Shown here one piece after another: positions 1 through 10,616 of a stretch of 64,000 bases of DNA (position 1 is the stretch's first letter; each line of letters opens with the position of its first letter). The DNA comes from Pseudomonadota bacterium (GTDB taxonomy: Bacteria > Pseudomonadota > Gammaproteobacteria > Burkholderiales > Methylophilaceae), in contig JAGVMP010000011.1 of the NCBI GenBank assembly GCA_020053735.1, positions 186,001 through 250,000 on the forward strand. The letters run 5' to 3'. The notes below the pieces were generated by a model. The model saw only the letters and a program-made list of their open reading frames with translations, had not been told where the DNA came from and did no database searches. A program made the position numbers and the translations under genes.

Positions 1-607
1 CGTTGTAGGGTTTTGCCAATGCAATGATTTGTGTTGCGATTCGAATAAACTCATCTTTTGTAAGATGTTTTTCGCGTACTTGTACTAGTCTGAGACCCTT
101 ATTTAATGCGGCTTGCAGGGCATCTAAATATGGCTTTTCGCCCATTTCTGCAATATTGCTAATGGCATACACGGGCGGCAGCGCCAGTGCTTTCATTATT
201 GGCGCATTTGCAGGCAAGATTGGCGTAACAGTAACATTATCTGCTGATTGCCAGCTTAACTGTTGACCTTCACGCGGCGAAACTTCACCCTGCCATGCGC
301 TTACGAAATAAAAATGCAACAACACCGTTTTGGCGGGGGCATCATGCTCGTTTTGAGATAGCGCAGGATAATCGTATTGGCGCGTCAACCATTGCTGGGT
401 GATGGTGGGTTTAATCCCAAGCTCTTCTGCCAATTCACGCGTTAGTGCATGCTCTGGTGTTTCGCCATCCTCAATTTTTCCACCTGGAAACTCCCACCAG
501 CCCGCCCAACCCTTACCTTGCGGACGACTGGCCAATAAAAATTGGCTATAACCATCCTCATTTTTTCTCTGCAAAATGGCTACTGCGACATGAATGATTT
601 TGGTCAT
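1..607 (-). CDS. Nudix hydrolase / thiamine-phosphate-synthase-like fusion protein (truncated by window edge)
   Basis: Reverse-strand reading from ATG at 607: MTKIIHVAVAILQRKNEDGYSQFLLASRPQGKGWAGWWEFPGGKIEDGETPEHALTRELAEELGI (Nudix box), then a TPS-like ...GLRLVQVREKHLTKDEF segment; open at position 1. Confidence 0.85.
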   Translation of the reverse strand, partial: MTKIIHVAVAILQRKNEDGYSQFLLASRPQGKGWAGWWEFPGGKIEDGETPEHALTRELAEELGIKPTITQQWLTRQYDYPALSQNEHDAPAKTVLLHFYFVSAWQGEVSPREGQQLSWQSADNVTVTPILPANAPIMKALALPPVYAISNIAEMGEKPYLDALQAALNKGLRLVQVREKHLTKDEFIRIATQIIALAKPYN

Positions 608-626
608 GTGATTTTAGTCATGGCAT

Positions 627-1487
627 TTAGGCTTTCAAGTGTAGCTTGCCTGCATGGTCTCTTGCAAATTGGTAAGCCACTCGCCCGCTGCGCATACCAC
701 GTGTGTGACTAAAACTAAGCGCAGCTTGCCTAGCAGGCTCATCCCAAGCCACATTAAAAGTGCCTAGCCAGTTTTCGGCAATGGCCAAATACTCATCTTG
801 ATCGAATGTATAAAACGATAGCCATAAACCAAATCGTTCTGCCAGCGCCACTTTTTCATCTAACGTTTCATTGGGTCTAATTTCGCCATCTGCGTGTTTA
901 AATGCCAAATTATCGGCCATCATTTCGGGCATCAAGTTTTTGCGATTTGATGTGGCATACACCAACAGATTATCTGACAGGCTAGCGAGCGTGCCATCCA
1001 GCACAACCTTAAGCGCCTTGTAACCCACATCATCCGCCTCAAAGCTTAAATCATCACAAAAAATAATAAATTTTTCTGGCCTATTTTGCACTAAAGCCAC
1101 AATTTGATTTAATTGAATTAAATCGTGTTTTTCCACTTCAATCAAACGTAACCCTTGCGCAGAAAACTTTGGTAATAGCGCTTTCACCAAGCTAGATTTT
1201 CCAGTGCCACGCGCGCCTGTAAGCAATACATTGTTAGCAGGAAAGCCTTGTATAAACTGCTGCGTATTGCGTACTATTTCAGCTTTTTGCGCATCAACAA
1301 AGCAAATATTATCCAGTGAAATTGCATGCGGATGCTCAACCGCTTGCAAACTACCGCGGCCGTTATGCATGACCCAGCGCCAAGCCGTTGCAGCCCAATC
1401 TACAGGGGGGCTTTGTGCTGGCAACAAAGCCTCCAGCTTAGTGATTAAGCTTTCAGCACGGTTAATAAGATTTTCAAACTGATTCAT
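627..1487 (-). CDS. DUF815-family ATP-binding protein
   Basis: ORF with Walker A LLTGARGTGKSSLVKALL and FCDDLSFE; AAA-like. Confidence 0.85.
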   Translation of the reverse strand: MNQFENLINRAESLITKLEALLPAQSPPVDWAATAWRWVMHNGRGSLQAVEHPHAISLDNICFVDAQKAEIVRNTQQFIQGFPANNVLLTGARGTGKSSLVKALLPKFSAQGLRLIEVEKHDLIQLNQIVALVQNRPEKFIIFCDDLSFEADDVGYKALKVVLDGTLASLSDNLLVYATSNRKNLMPEMMADNLAFKHADGEIRPNETLDEKVALAERFGLWLSFYTFDQDEYLAIAENWLGTFNVAWDEPARQAALSFSHTRGMRSGRVAYQFARDHAGKLHLKA

Positions 1488-1529
1488 ATTTTAACGCTAG
1501 CCTATACTCACTCAGAAGGTGTGGATAAG

Positions 1530-1664
1530 AGATGAAATGCAAGGCGCGAGACAAAAAATAAAAAACGCAGGTAGTACACCGCAGATAATGTACTAAAGTA
1601 CAGCCAGTTTTATTTTTGTTGAAGCAACACAGCAGTTCGCTCATAGCCATGCCTTATGAGCGAT
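1530..1664 (+). repeat. Extragenic repeat copy downstream of argJ
   Basis: GATGAAATGCAAGGCGCGAG...AGCAACACAGCAGTTCGCTC; ends in CGCTCATA...TATGAGCG hairpin overlapping the argJ stop. Confidence 0.6.
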
Positions 1665-2880
1665 AGTCGGCATTAATTTTGACATAATCGTAACTAAAAT
1701 CGCAAGTCCATACCGTGCAGTCTGTACTACCGCGATTCAACACCACGCGCACTAAAATATCCGACTCTTGCATAATAGCAGCGCCTTGTTCCTCGCGATA
1801 ACTTGCTGCGCGACCACCCTTTTCGGCTACTAAAATATGACCTAAATATAGCTGCATATTATTTACATCTAAATCATCAATCCCCGCATAACCAATCGCT
1901 GCCAAAATACGTCCTAAGTTAGGGTCTGACGCAAAAAATGCCGTTTTAATTAGCGGTGAATGCGCAATCGCGTAAGCCACTTTACGGCACTCAGCTTCAG
2001 TTTTTCCACCTTCCACACGTACTGTCATAAATTTAGTAGCACCTTCGCCATCGCGCACGATGGCTTGCGCCAACTCAATAGCAACTTCTGTTAACGCGTC
2101 ACGAATAACCACGAAATTTGCACTATCATCTGCAATCTCCGCGTTATTGGCTTTTCCAGTCGCCATCAAAATTAAGCTGTCATTGGTACTGGTATCACCA
2201 TCTACAGTAATGCAATTAAATGATTTATTGACCGCATACTGAATAATATTTTCCAGCGCAGTCTGACTGATAGCTGCATCGGTGCCGATATAGCCCAACA
2301 TGGTCGCCATGTTGGGATGTATCATGCCACTACCCTTGCTAATACCAGTGATGGTGATTTTTTTACCATCAATCGTGATTTGTTTACTAACGCCTTTGGC
2401 CACTATATCAGTGGTCATAATGGCTTCGGCAGCATTCAGCCAATTATCGGACTTTAAGTTTGCTATTGCCGCTGGCATACCAGCAATCACTTTATCCACA
2501 GGCAATGGCTCTAATATAACCCCTGTAGAAAACGGCAATACTTGATTTTTATTTACACCAAGCAAGTCAGCAAGCGCTTCACAGCTCTGTTGGGCGCGAC
2601 TTAAGCCGTCTTCACCTGTGCCCGCGTTGGCACAACCCGTATTCACAAGTAGCGCACGAATGCCCGCTTGTTGGGCTAAGTATTCCTTACATAAGACAAC
2701 AGGTGCCGCGCAAAACCGATTTAAAGTAAACACACCAGCTACTGCTGTGCCCTCGGCAAGTTTAACCACCAGCACATCTTTACGGTTAGGTTTGCGTACT
2801 TGCGCTTTGGCAAAACCCAATTCAATGCCGCTAACAGGCAATAAGGATGCGGCTTGCGGGGCATTTAACTTTACTGGCAT
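1654..2880 (-). CDS. argJ: Bifunctional glutamate N-acetyltransferase / ornithine acetyltransferase
   Basis: ORF with ArgJ motifs ([39 protein letters not shown]). Confidence 0.95.
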   Translation of the reverse strand: MPVKLNAPQAASLLPVSGIELGFAKAQVRKPNRKDVLVVKLAEGTAVAGVFTLNRFCAAPVVLCKEYLAQQAGIRALLVNTGCANAGTGEDGLSRAQQSCEALADLLGVNKNQVLPFSTGVILEPLPVDKVIAGMPAAIANLKSDNWLNAAEAIMTTDIVAKGVSKQITIDGKKITITGISKGSGMIHPNMATMLGYIGTDAAISQTALENIIQYAVNKSFNCITVDGDTSTNDSLILMATGKANNAEIADDSANFVVIRDALTEVAIELAQAIVRDGEGATKFMTVRVEGGKTEAECRKVAYAIAHSPLIKTAFFASDPNLGRILAAIGYAGIDDLDVNNMQLYLGHILVAEKGGRAASYREEQGAAIMQESDILVRVVLNRGSTDCTVWTCDFSYDYVKINADYRS

Positions 2881-3066
2881 GCGATTACTTTCGATAACTT
2901 GGATACAAATTGAATAGCACCATTTTAACGTAATAGTGCAGTTATCAACACCGCAACCTGAATGAAACTTGCCATTTGTGCCTTTGCCAATTGCCCATTA
3001 GCGGCAGCAAGTGCTAAACTCTTGAAAAATAAAAAAATATACGCCATTTTTTGATGGGTAATATAT

Positions 3067-4272
3067 ATGCAAAATACGCTGCAAGACCATATGCAAGATA
3101 CGCTGTTATCTGAGGCGCAAAATCTACAAGCGCCATTGCAATCCAATCAAATGCGAGATAAGCAGCAGCACATTCGTATTGAAAAAATCAAACTGCTGTA
3201 TCAACACAGCCTGACGCCGATTATTTTAAGCGCTGTGGCTGGTTTGTTTTTAGTAGCCGCATTATGGACCAGCGCCAACCATCAACATCTGCTAATTTGG
3301 CTTGCCACTACTTTTATATTTGCATGCATACGCACATGGCTAATGACGCAATTTAAACGTGCAAATCCGCAAGGGAGTGCCGTACTTAAATGGGAAAAGC
3401 CCTATGCCATCAGCTTAATGGCAGTTTTCTTAATATGGAGTGCAGGCCTTATTTGTATTATGCCTAGAGACAACTTAACTGCGGTATTTATACTGAACAC
3501 CTTCTCTATTGGTCTGGCAGGCGCAGCCATTTCTTGGTATAGCCCACTGCGTTATTTGCAAATGGCGACCATCTCATTGGCGCTAATTCCCATGATTATC
3601 GTGCTGCTCACGCTTGGCCACGAAGAAACATTTTGGGTGGGCATTGCCGCTATATGTATGTATGTATCGTGCATGATTACCAGCGTACTGCTACAAAAAA
3701 CCTTTAATGGAAATTTAGAGCTGGCCTACGATTTAGAGCAAGCCAAAAAACAGGCCGAAAATTTAGCCCGCACCGATGCACTCACTGGCTTAAACAATCG
3801 TCGCGCCTTTTTTGACAAAGCAGAGCCTTTATTTGCTTATTGCAAACGCAGTCAGCAGCCCATCAGCGCGCTGATGCTAGATGTGGACCACTTTAAAAAG
3901 ATTAACGATAGCTATGGCCATGCAGCGGGCGATGTTGCGCTGCGTAATTTGGCAAAACTTATCAAAACCAATCTGCGTGATTCTGATTTGGCTTGCCGTT
4001 TTGGTGGTGAAGAATTTGCAGTGTTGCTGCCCAACACCAGCGCAGAAGAAGCGATGGGCATGGCCAATATGTTAAAACAATTGATGGCCAGCACCATTAT
4101 TGCGCTAGCCGACGAAAATGCATTATCGCTGACCGCCAGCTTTGGCATTGCGGAGAATGGTGAAACGGTTGAAGACTTGCTGAACCATGCCGATAAAGCG
4201 ATGTATGCCGCCAAAAACTATGGTCGCAACCATGTGATGAGCTACTGCCATATCAGCAAGCAATTTGCTTAA
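3067..4272 (+). CDS. GGDEF-domain diguanylate cyclase with N-terminal membrane region
   Basis: Hydrophobic N-terminal segments; C-terminal ARTDALTGLNNRRAFF...FGGEEFAVLLP (GGEEF active site). Confidence 0.92.
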   Translation: MQNTLQDHMQDTLLSEAQNLQAPLQSNQMRDKQQHIRIEKIKLLYQHSLTPIILSAVAGLFLVAALWTSANHQHLLIWLATTFIFACIRTWLMTQFKRANPQGSAVLKWEKPYAISLMAVFLIWSAGLICIMPRDNLTAVFILNTFSIGLAGAAISWYSPLRYLQMATISLALIPMIIVLLTLGHEETFWVGIAAICMYVSCMITSVLLQKTFNGNLELAYDLEQAKKQAENLARTDALTGLNNRRAFFDKAEPLFAYCKRSQQPISALMLDVDHFKKINDSYGHAAGDVALRNLAKLIKTNLRDSDLACRFGGEEFAVLLPNTSAEEAMGMANMLKQLMASTIIALADENALSLTASFGIAENGETVEDLLNHADKAMYAAKNYGRNHVMSYCHISKQFA

Positions 4273-4303
4273 TATCAGTTAAAAAAACCGCATGAGAAAA
4301 AAT

Positions 4304-4345
4304 GAATGCTCTGTAAGCCTTATGGGTATTGGCTTACAGAGCATG
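4304..4345 (+). repeat. Palindromic extragenic element (copy A)
   Basis: ATGCTCTGTAAGCC-TTATGGGTATT-GGCTTACAGAGCAT; related inverted copy at about 62962-62998. Confidence 0.8.
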
Positions 4346-4400
4346 TGTTTGGATGATTGTTTATTTTTTATTAAATACTAACCAACTACGCGCCATTAAA

Positions 4401-5819
4401 TTAAGCTCTTCGCCAAGTTGTGCCTTGCGGTGTGTCTTCTAAAATAATGCCGGTATCTGCAAGTTGTTTTCTAATGGTATCCGCTTCAGCAAAGTTTTTG
4501 GATTTTTTAGCTTCCAGCCTGGCTTGAATTAAATGGTCTATGTCAGAAGGAACAAAAGATACCTGAGCTTGGAAACCAGAGGCAACAGCCACACCAATAT
4601 TGGTATTAATTGTTGTTCCTGCACCGTGCAAAAAATCATTTGCATCTTGTTGCAATAATCCTAACACACCCGCCAAATTAAATAATAAATTAGCAGTCGT
4701 AGTCTGTTTGGTTTTGTTTAATTCATTGGCTAAATCAAACAACACCGCCATCGCTTCCGACGTATTGAAATCATCCTGCATCGCCTCTTTAAAACGCGCG
4801 GCTTGCGGTTGGCTCCAATCAATTTTGTGAGTGCTTACTTCGTGGCCACGTAAGGAAGTATAAAGACGCGTCAGGGATGCTTTGGCATCGTCTAAATGCA
4901 CATCAGAATAGTTAAGTGGGCTGCGGTAGTGTGCGCGCAGAATAAAAAAACGCACCACTTCAGGATCATACTTTTCTAGCACCGTTCTAATGGTAAAAAA
5001 GTTGCCGAGCGATTTCGACATCTTCTCATCGTCCACGCGCACAAAGCCGTTGTGCATCCAAGTATTGGCCATTTGGCAGTTATGCGTCGCTTCACTTTGT
5101 GCGATTTCATTTTCATGATGTGGAAACTGCAAATCTTGGCCGCCGCCGTGAATATCAAAATGCGCGCCTAAATGATGCGCACTCATCACCGAGCATTCAA
5201 TATGCCAGCCGGGCCGGCCTTTACCCCAAGGCGAATCCCAGTTTGGTTCGTTAGGCTTGACGGATTTCCACAGCACGAAATCCATCGGGTCTTTTTTAAA
5301 ACTATCGACTTCCACACGCTCACCCGCGCGTAAATCATCTAAACTTTTGCCAGAAAGTTTGCCGTAATCGGCAAAGCTGCGCACGCTGTAAAACACATCA
5401 CCATTGCTGGATTGGTAGGCATGGCCTTTTTCGATTAACTTGGCAATCATGGTAATCATGCCATCGATGTGCTGGGTAGCACGCGGTTCAATATCTGGGC
5501 GAATAATGCCTAAGCGTGCCGAATCTTCATCCATGGCGTCAATAAAACGTTGCGTTAGCACATCAATCGTTTCACCATTATCAAAGGCGCGTTTGATGAT
5601 TTTGTCATCGATATCGGTAATATTCCTCACATAAGTAACATCGTAGCCACTGGCGCGAAACCAGCGCGAAACCATATCGAACACCACCATTACCCGTGCA
5701 TGGCCAAGATGGCAAAAATCATACACCGTCATGCCGCACACATACATGCGGACTTTATTGGCTTCTATGGGAGTGAATGTTTGCTTGTTGCGACTTAAGG
5801 AGTTGTAAATTTTTAACAT
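4401..5819 (-). CDS. cysS: Cysteinyl-tRNA synthetase
   Basis: [26 protein letters not shown]...; KMSKSLGNF motif. Confidence 0.97.
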   Translation of the reverse strand: MLKIYNSLSRNKQTFTPIEANKVRMYVCGMTVYDFCHLGHARVMVVFDMVSRWFRASGYDVTYVRNITDIDDKIIKRAFDNGETIDVLTQRFIDAMDEDSARLGIIRPDIEPRATQHIDGMITMIAKLIEKGHAYQSSNGDVFYSVRSFADYGKLSGKSLDDLRAGERVEVDSFKKDPMDFVLWKSVKPNEPNWDSPWGKGRPGWHIECSVMSAHHLGAHFDIHGGGQDLQFPHHENEIAQSEATHNCQMANTWMHNGFVRVDDEKMSKSLGNFFTIRTVLEKYDPEVVRFFILRAHYRSPLNYSDVHLDDAKASLTRLYTSLRGHEVSTHKIDWSQPQAARFKEAMQDDFNTSEAMAVLFDLANELNKTKQTTTANLLFNLAGVLGLLQQDANDFLHGAGTTINTNIGVAVASGFQAQVSFVPSDIDHLIQARLEAKKSKNFAEADTIRKQLADTGIILEDTPQGTTWRRA

Positions 5820-5958
5820 TTTTGCATTATAACGAGCTTAAATTGAAGAAAATATGGCTTTAATCAGAATTTAGCATGTTATTACGAAAAGGGCTATTGG
5901 ATGTTAGCTATGCAATTGATAGAATAGCGTTTTTACTAACTGGTTCGGGCACACTATA

Positions 5959-6957
5959 ATGAAAATTCGCTATGCTTTCCTACTGAAACTTATCACGCCA
6001 TTAGTGTTAGTTTTCTCATTTGCATCGGCCTCCTATGCAGACGAGCTGAAAGACATTTCGAAAATGGCCGAAAGTGGCCAGCAAGCTGCTGCGTTAGAAC
6101 GCATTAATACATACTTAGCGGCTAACCCAAAAGATGCGCAAGCCATGTTTATGAAAGGTATTATTTTGGCGGAAAGCGGCAAGCGCGAAGAAGCGATTAG
6201 AGCGTTTAACGATTTAACCGAGAAATACCCAAACCTGCCAGAACCATACAACAACTTGGCCGTGTTGCATGCAGATGCTGGTCAATATGATAAAGCCAAA
6301 AAAGCACTAGAAACTGCGATAAAAACTCACCCAAGTTATGCAACTGCGCACGAAAATTTAGGCGACATCTATGCGCGCATGGCGTCTGAAGCTTATGATA
6401 AAGCATTACAGTTAGATGGCGGTAATGCGCGGGCGCAAAGCAAGTTATCACTGATTAAAGATTTATTTGGTACAGGCAATAAAACCACCATTGCAGCTAA
6501 AGCAGATGCTAAATCGGGCAAAAACACTGCTACTGACACCAAGCCTATTCGCCCTGCCGATAAAAAGCCTGAGCCTGTTAAAGCCGCCGAGCCTGTGGCA
6601 AACACCGGCACTGGCGATGAACAAAATATCACGGATGCAGTGAATAATTGGGCAAAAGCGTGGTCTGATAAAAATCTGGACGCTTATTTTGCCAGCTATG
6701 CTGACAGCTTTAAGCCAACTAAAGGCGATAGCCGCAAAACGTGGGAGCAAACACGTCGCGAACGCATTAACAAACCGGCCAGCATTAACGTGGAAATTAC
6801 CAACCCAAAAGTAACACTTGAAGATGCAGATAATGCAAAAATGAGCTTTAAGCAAATTTATACAGCAAACGGTAAACCTATTCGCACTAACAAAACGTTA
6901 TTACTTAAAAAGGTGAATGGCGCTTGGTTGATTGACCAAGAAATTGCTTCAAACTAA
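5959..6957 (+). CDS. TPR-repeat periplasmic protein with C-terminal NTF2/SnoaL-like domain
   Basis: Signal peptide, TPR repeats, C-terminal NWAKAWSDKNLDAYFASYADSFKP... Confidence 0.8.
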   Translation: MKIRYAFLLKLITPLVLVFSFASASYADELKDISKMAESGQQAAALERINTYLAANPKDAQAMFMKGIILAESGKREEAIRAFNDLTEKYPNLPEPYNNLAVLHADAGQYDKAKKALETAIKTHPSYATAHENLGDIYARMASEAYDKALQLDGGNARAQSKLSLIKDLFGTGNKTTIAAKADAKSGKNTATDTKPIRPADKKPEPVKAAEPVANTGTGDEQNITDAVNNWAKAWSDKNLDAYFASYADSFKPTKGDSRKTWEQTRRERINKPASINVEITNPKVTLEDADNAKMSFKQIYTANGKPIRTNKTLLLKKVNGAWLIDQEIASN

Positions 6958-6969
6958 TTTGCCGTATTA

Positions 6970-8286
6970 TTGGAACACATTAAAGTTGAAATGCTATTGA
7001 GTCAAACAAGGTTATTATTTAAAGCTGTAGCAGTAGCCGCATGTGTTGTATTGCCTTGGAACGCCACCGCGATTAACCACGGCAGTATGACAGACCAGCT
7101 TTTAGCTAAAAAACTGGGTAGTAATTTGGTAGAAAGCTTATTGGTAAAAAGCTTGCTAGAGATTACTGAAGGCAAAAACAAGCAAGCCTTCAATACCGTC
7201 AATGAACTCATCCGTGCTGCGCCAAACTTCAAACTTGCTTATTTAATTCGTGGCGATTTACTCACTGCACAAGGCCGCGGCCTAGAGACATTTGGCGCGT
7301 TTGGTGCTTCTGCAGCCAATACGGAAGGCACATCTACTAGTAAGGACGAGTTAAACGGCTTGCGCGACGAAGCGCGCACCCGCATTGAGCACTACTTATC
7401 CGCCAAAAAAGTATCACAGCAACCCAATCTGTTAGTGCAGTTTGGCGCAGGCCAATCCCACTTAATCGTCGTGGATACTGCTAAATCTCGCCTGTTTTTA
7501 TACAAAAAAGTGGATGATGGCTTGCAATATGTGGCCGACTATTACGTGACTATTGGCAAAAATGGCGCCAATAAACAAGTTGAAGGTGATAAGCGCACAC
7601 CACTGGGCTTGTACTTTGCCAGCGGCAAACTCAATAGGCAGCTTGATGATTTTTATGGAGATGGTGCATATCCACTCAACTACCCTAACGAATTAGACCA
7701 GCATCAGAAAAAAAATGGCTCTGGCATCTGGTTGCATGGCACGCCCACAGACACCTATAGCCGCCCTCCGCGCGCTAGCGATGGTTGCGTGGTGCTAAGC
7801 AATCCCGATTTAAGTGCACTTGCGCCGATTTTGAAAGCGGGCAGAGTACCTGTTGTGATTGCCGACAATTTAGAATGGCTAGAGAAAGACCAAGTTAAAG
7901 ATCAATTGGAAGCGCAGACCGCCAATAAACAAGCACTGGAAAACGCACTGGAAAATTGGCGTAAAGATTGGGTATCGCAAAATACCGATGCGTATTTGAG
8001 TCATTACTCTAAAAAGTTTTTTTACAATGATGGTGGACTACAAAAATGGGCCGACTACAAGCGCGGTATTCAGGCAGCCAAACCCAAAGTTGCTATTGAA
8101 ATTAATGATGTCAGTATGTTTGGCTACCCAGGCGAGCACAAAGCACACGGCCTCACCGAACCGATGGTGGTGGTGAATTTTGAACAGGATTTTAGAAGCC
8201 CCAGTTTGCAAAATAAAATGCGTAAACGCCAATACTGGATTAACGAAAATAGTAGCTGGAAAATCATCTACGAAGGTGCTGGCTAA
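6970..8286 (+). CDS. L,D-transpeptidase (YkuD) with C-terminal NTF2-like domain
   Basis: YkuD catalytic motif GIWLHGTPTDTYSRPPRASDGCVVLSNPDL; C-terminal LENWRKDWVSQNTDAYLSHYSKKF. Confidence 0.88.
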   Translation: MEHIKVEMLLSQTRLLFKAVAVAACVVLPWNATAINHGSMTDQLLAKKLGSNLVESLLVKSLLEITEGKNKQAFNTVNELIRAAPNFKLAYLIRGDLLTAQGRGLETFGAFGASAANTEGTSTSKDELNGLRDEARTRIEHYLSAKKVSQQPNLLVQFGAGQSHLIVVDTAKSRLFLYKKVDDGLQYVADYYVTIGKNGANKQVEGDKRTPLGLYFASGKLNRQLDDFYGDGAYPLNYPNELDQHQKKNGSGIWLHGTPTDTYSRPPRASDGCVVLSNPDLSALAPILKAGRVPVVIADNLEWLEKDQVKDQLEAQTANKQALENALENWRKDWVSQNTDAYLSHYSKKFFYNDGGLQKWADYKRGIQAAKPKVAIEINDVSMFGYPGEHKAHGLTEPMVVVNFEQDFRSPSLQNKMRKRQYWINENSSWKIIYEGAG

Positions 8287-8315
8287 ACAGCAATCACATC
8301 TCATATTTTTACCTC

Positions 8316-8942
8316 ATGGAAATTAAATTAATGCAAAGCTTTAGAACGTTTTTATTCATCATAATGGCTGCTCTAGTAACCAATACCCATGCGGCTCCTG
8401 ACGTGACATCTGGCGCACCTGCTAGCACCTATCCAAGCGTGATATTTGAAACCTCGCAAGGCAATTTTACGGTAGAGCTTTACCCAGAAAAAGCGCCCAA
8501 AACTGTGGCGAATTTTTTGCAGTATGTAAAAGATGGCTTTTATGAAAATACTATTTTCCACCGTGTCATAAACCGCTTTATGATTCAAGGCGGTGGCTTT
8601 GAGCGCGGCTTAACCGAAAAAAATACGCGGGCACCCATTGTCAATGAGTCCAACAACGGTTTATTAAATGAGTTAGGCACCATTGCCATGGCGCGCACTG
8701 CTGACCCTGACTCAGCCACTGCCCAATTTTTTGTGAATTTGGCTGATAACCAATTTTTAAATTACACCAGCCCCGACCCAGAATCGATAGGCTACTGCGT
8801 GTTCGGTAAAGTAACTAGCGGGTTAGAAGTCGTGCAAAAAATCGGCTTAGTACAAACCACTTTTGTCGGCAGAAACGCTGATGTGCCGGTAAAAGCCATC
8901 ACCATTAAAAGCGTAAAATTGCTGTCAGATCCTGCAAAATAA
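8316..8942 (+). CDS. ppiA: Cyclophilin-type peptidyl-prolyl isomerase, exported
   Basis: Signal peptide; NTIFHRVINRFMIQGGGF, SATAQFFVNLADN. Confidence 0.88.
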   Translation: MEIKLMQSFRTFLFIIMAALVTNTHAAPDVTSGAPASTYPSVIFETSQGNFTVELYPEKAPKTVANFLQYVKDGFYENTIFHRVINRFMIQGGGFERGLTEKNTRAPIVNESNNGLLNELGTIAMARTADPDSATAQFFVNLADNQFLNYTSPDPESIGYCVFGKVTSGLEVVQKIGLVQTTFVGRNADVPVKAITIKSVKLLSDPAK

Positions 8943-9013
8943 AAACTTGCGCTAAATAGTTTACGCCTATCTTTTTCAACTTTTCATTCATTATTTAATT
9001 TTAAGGATTTATT

Positions 9014-9520
9014 TTGGTTTCACATTCTATGGTTAAACTCACTACCAACTTTGGCGACATTACACTTGAACTTAACGCAGAAAAAGCGCCGATTACTGTG
9101 GCTAATTTTTTACAATACGTCGAAAGTGGTTTTTATGATGGCGTGATTTTCCATCGCGTCATTGATGGTTTTATGGTTCAGGGCGGAGGTTTTGATGCTG
9201 ATATGCAACAGAAAAAAACAAAAGATGAAATTAAAAATGAGGCTGACAACGGCTTAAGCAATGACAATTACACGATTGCCATGGCGCGCACTTCAATTCC
9301 AGACTCTGCCAGTAGCCAATTTTTTATTAACGCTACCAACAACGACTTTTTGAACCATACTGCAAAAACGCCAAGCGGCTGGGGTTACTGCGTATTTGGA
9401 AAAGTAGTTGAAGGCATGGATGTGGTCGATAAAATTAAAAAAGTGAAAACCACTAGCAAGGCTGGCCATCGCGATGTGCCCGTTGAGGCGGTTATCATCG
9501 AAAAAGCGACGCTTATCTAG
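9014..9520 (+). CDS. ppiB: Cyclophilin-type peptidyl-prolyl isomerase, cytoplasmic
   Basis: [35 protein letters not shown]; start may be the internal ATG ([10 protein letters not shown]). Confidence 0.9.
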   Translation: MVSHSMVKLTTNFGDITLELNAEKAPITVANFLQYVESGFYDGVIFHRVIDGFMVQGGGFDADMQQKKTKDEIKNEADNGLSNDNYTIAMARTSIPDSASSQFFINATNNDFLNHTAKTPSGWGYCVFGKVVEGMDVVDKIKKVKTTSKAGHRDVPVEAVIIEKATLI

Positions 9521-9532
9521 CAATAACTGGGC

Positions 9533-10270
9533 ATGAGTCACTGCATATTTATATCTGATTTGCACCTATGTGACTCGCGCCCACACATCACCGCTGCGTC
9601 CATAGATTTTTTAGAGCGCACTGCAGCAAACGCCCAAGCGCTGTACATTTTAGGCGATTTGTTTGAGTATTGGGCAGGCGATGATGCTATCGAACATGAA
9701 GTGATTAAGACATCTGCTCTGCAAGCCAGTATTGATGCGCTTCGCAGACTCACTAAAAATGTTCCAGTGTTTTTTATGGCTGGAAATCGTGATTTTTTAA
9801 TCGGTGATGGGTTTAGTAAAGCAACAGGTATTACCATTCTTCCCGACCCCAGTTTAATCACACTGTTTGGCAAACCTGTTTTGCTAAGCCATGGCGATGC
9901 GCTGTGTACAGATGACACGGCTTACCAAGCTTTTAGAGCTGAAGTGCGTAGCCAAGCATGGCAAAACCAGTTTCTAAGCCAGCCGTTAGAAAATCGTATC
10001 GCTTTTATTGAGCAATTGCGCGCTAAAAGTGAGCAAGAGAAATCGACCAAATCGATGCAGATTATGGATGTAAATGCAGTAGCAGTAGAAAAGCTATTAA
10101 GCCAATACGATTATCCGCCGCTATTCATTCACGGACACACACACCGCCCCAACACGCATGTCTATCATCTTGCTGGGCACACCTGCGAGCGAAGGGTGCT
10201 AGGCGATTGGTACGAGCAGGGCAGCTGTTTGATGTTAAATGCTGATGGCTGTCATTCGCGCACGCTATAG
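9533..10270 (+). CDS. lpxH: UDP-2,3-diacylglucosamine diphosphatase
   Basis: FISDLHLCDSRP, GDLFEYWAGDD, AGNRDFL, LLSHGDALCTDD, HGHTHRP metallophosphatase motifs. Confidence 0.93.
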   Translation: MSHCIFISDLHLCDSRPHITAASIDFLERTAANAQALYILGDLFEYWAGDDAIEHEVIKTSALQASIDALRRLTKNVPVFFMAGNRDFLIGDGFSKATGITILPDPSLITLFGKPVLLSHGDALCTDDTAYQAFRAEVRSQAWQNQFLSQPLENRIAFIEQLRAKSEQEKSTKSMQIMDVNAVAVEKLLSQYDYPPLFIHGHTHRPNTHVYHLAGHTCERRVLGDWYEQGSCLMLNADGCHSRTL

Positions 10271-10288
10271 CGCCATTGCGATTGGTAT

Positions 10289-10567
10289 ATGGCCATGACA
10301 AAAAAAATACTCGTATGTACCAACTTTCGCGCCAACCTGAACAACCCCTCGTGTGCGGCGCGTGACAGTCAATTGGTGTTAGCTGCATTAAAGAAAGAGC
10401 TGACAAAAAAGAATATTGTGATTGAAATTGAAGAGTCGCCTTGCATGGGATATTGCAACGTGGGGCCAAATCTACGACTGGCACCCAATGGTGAGTTTTT
10501 TCACGGGGTATCTACTATTAATATAGCTAAGTTGATTCAAGCAGCCAAAAAATTTAGTCTCAGTTAA
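10289..10567 (+). CDS. Small (2Fe-2S) ferredoxin domain protein
   Basis: KILVCTNFRANLNNPSCAARDS...ESPCMGYCNVGPNLRLAPNGEFFHGV. Confidence 0.75.
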   Translation: MAMTKKILVCTNFRANLNNPSCAARDSQLVLAALKKELTKKNIVIEIEESPCMGYCNVGPNLRLAPNGEFFHGVSTINIAKLIQAAKKFSLS

Positions 10568-10616
10568 CGCTAATATAGCCAGCTCTAAACCAGAATGACT
10601 TTAAAGTAGCCCTAGT

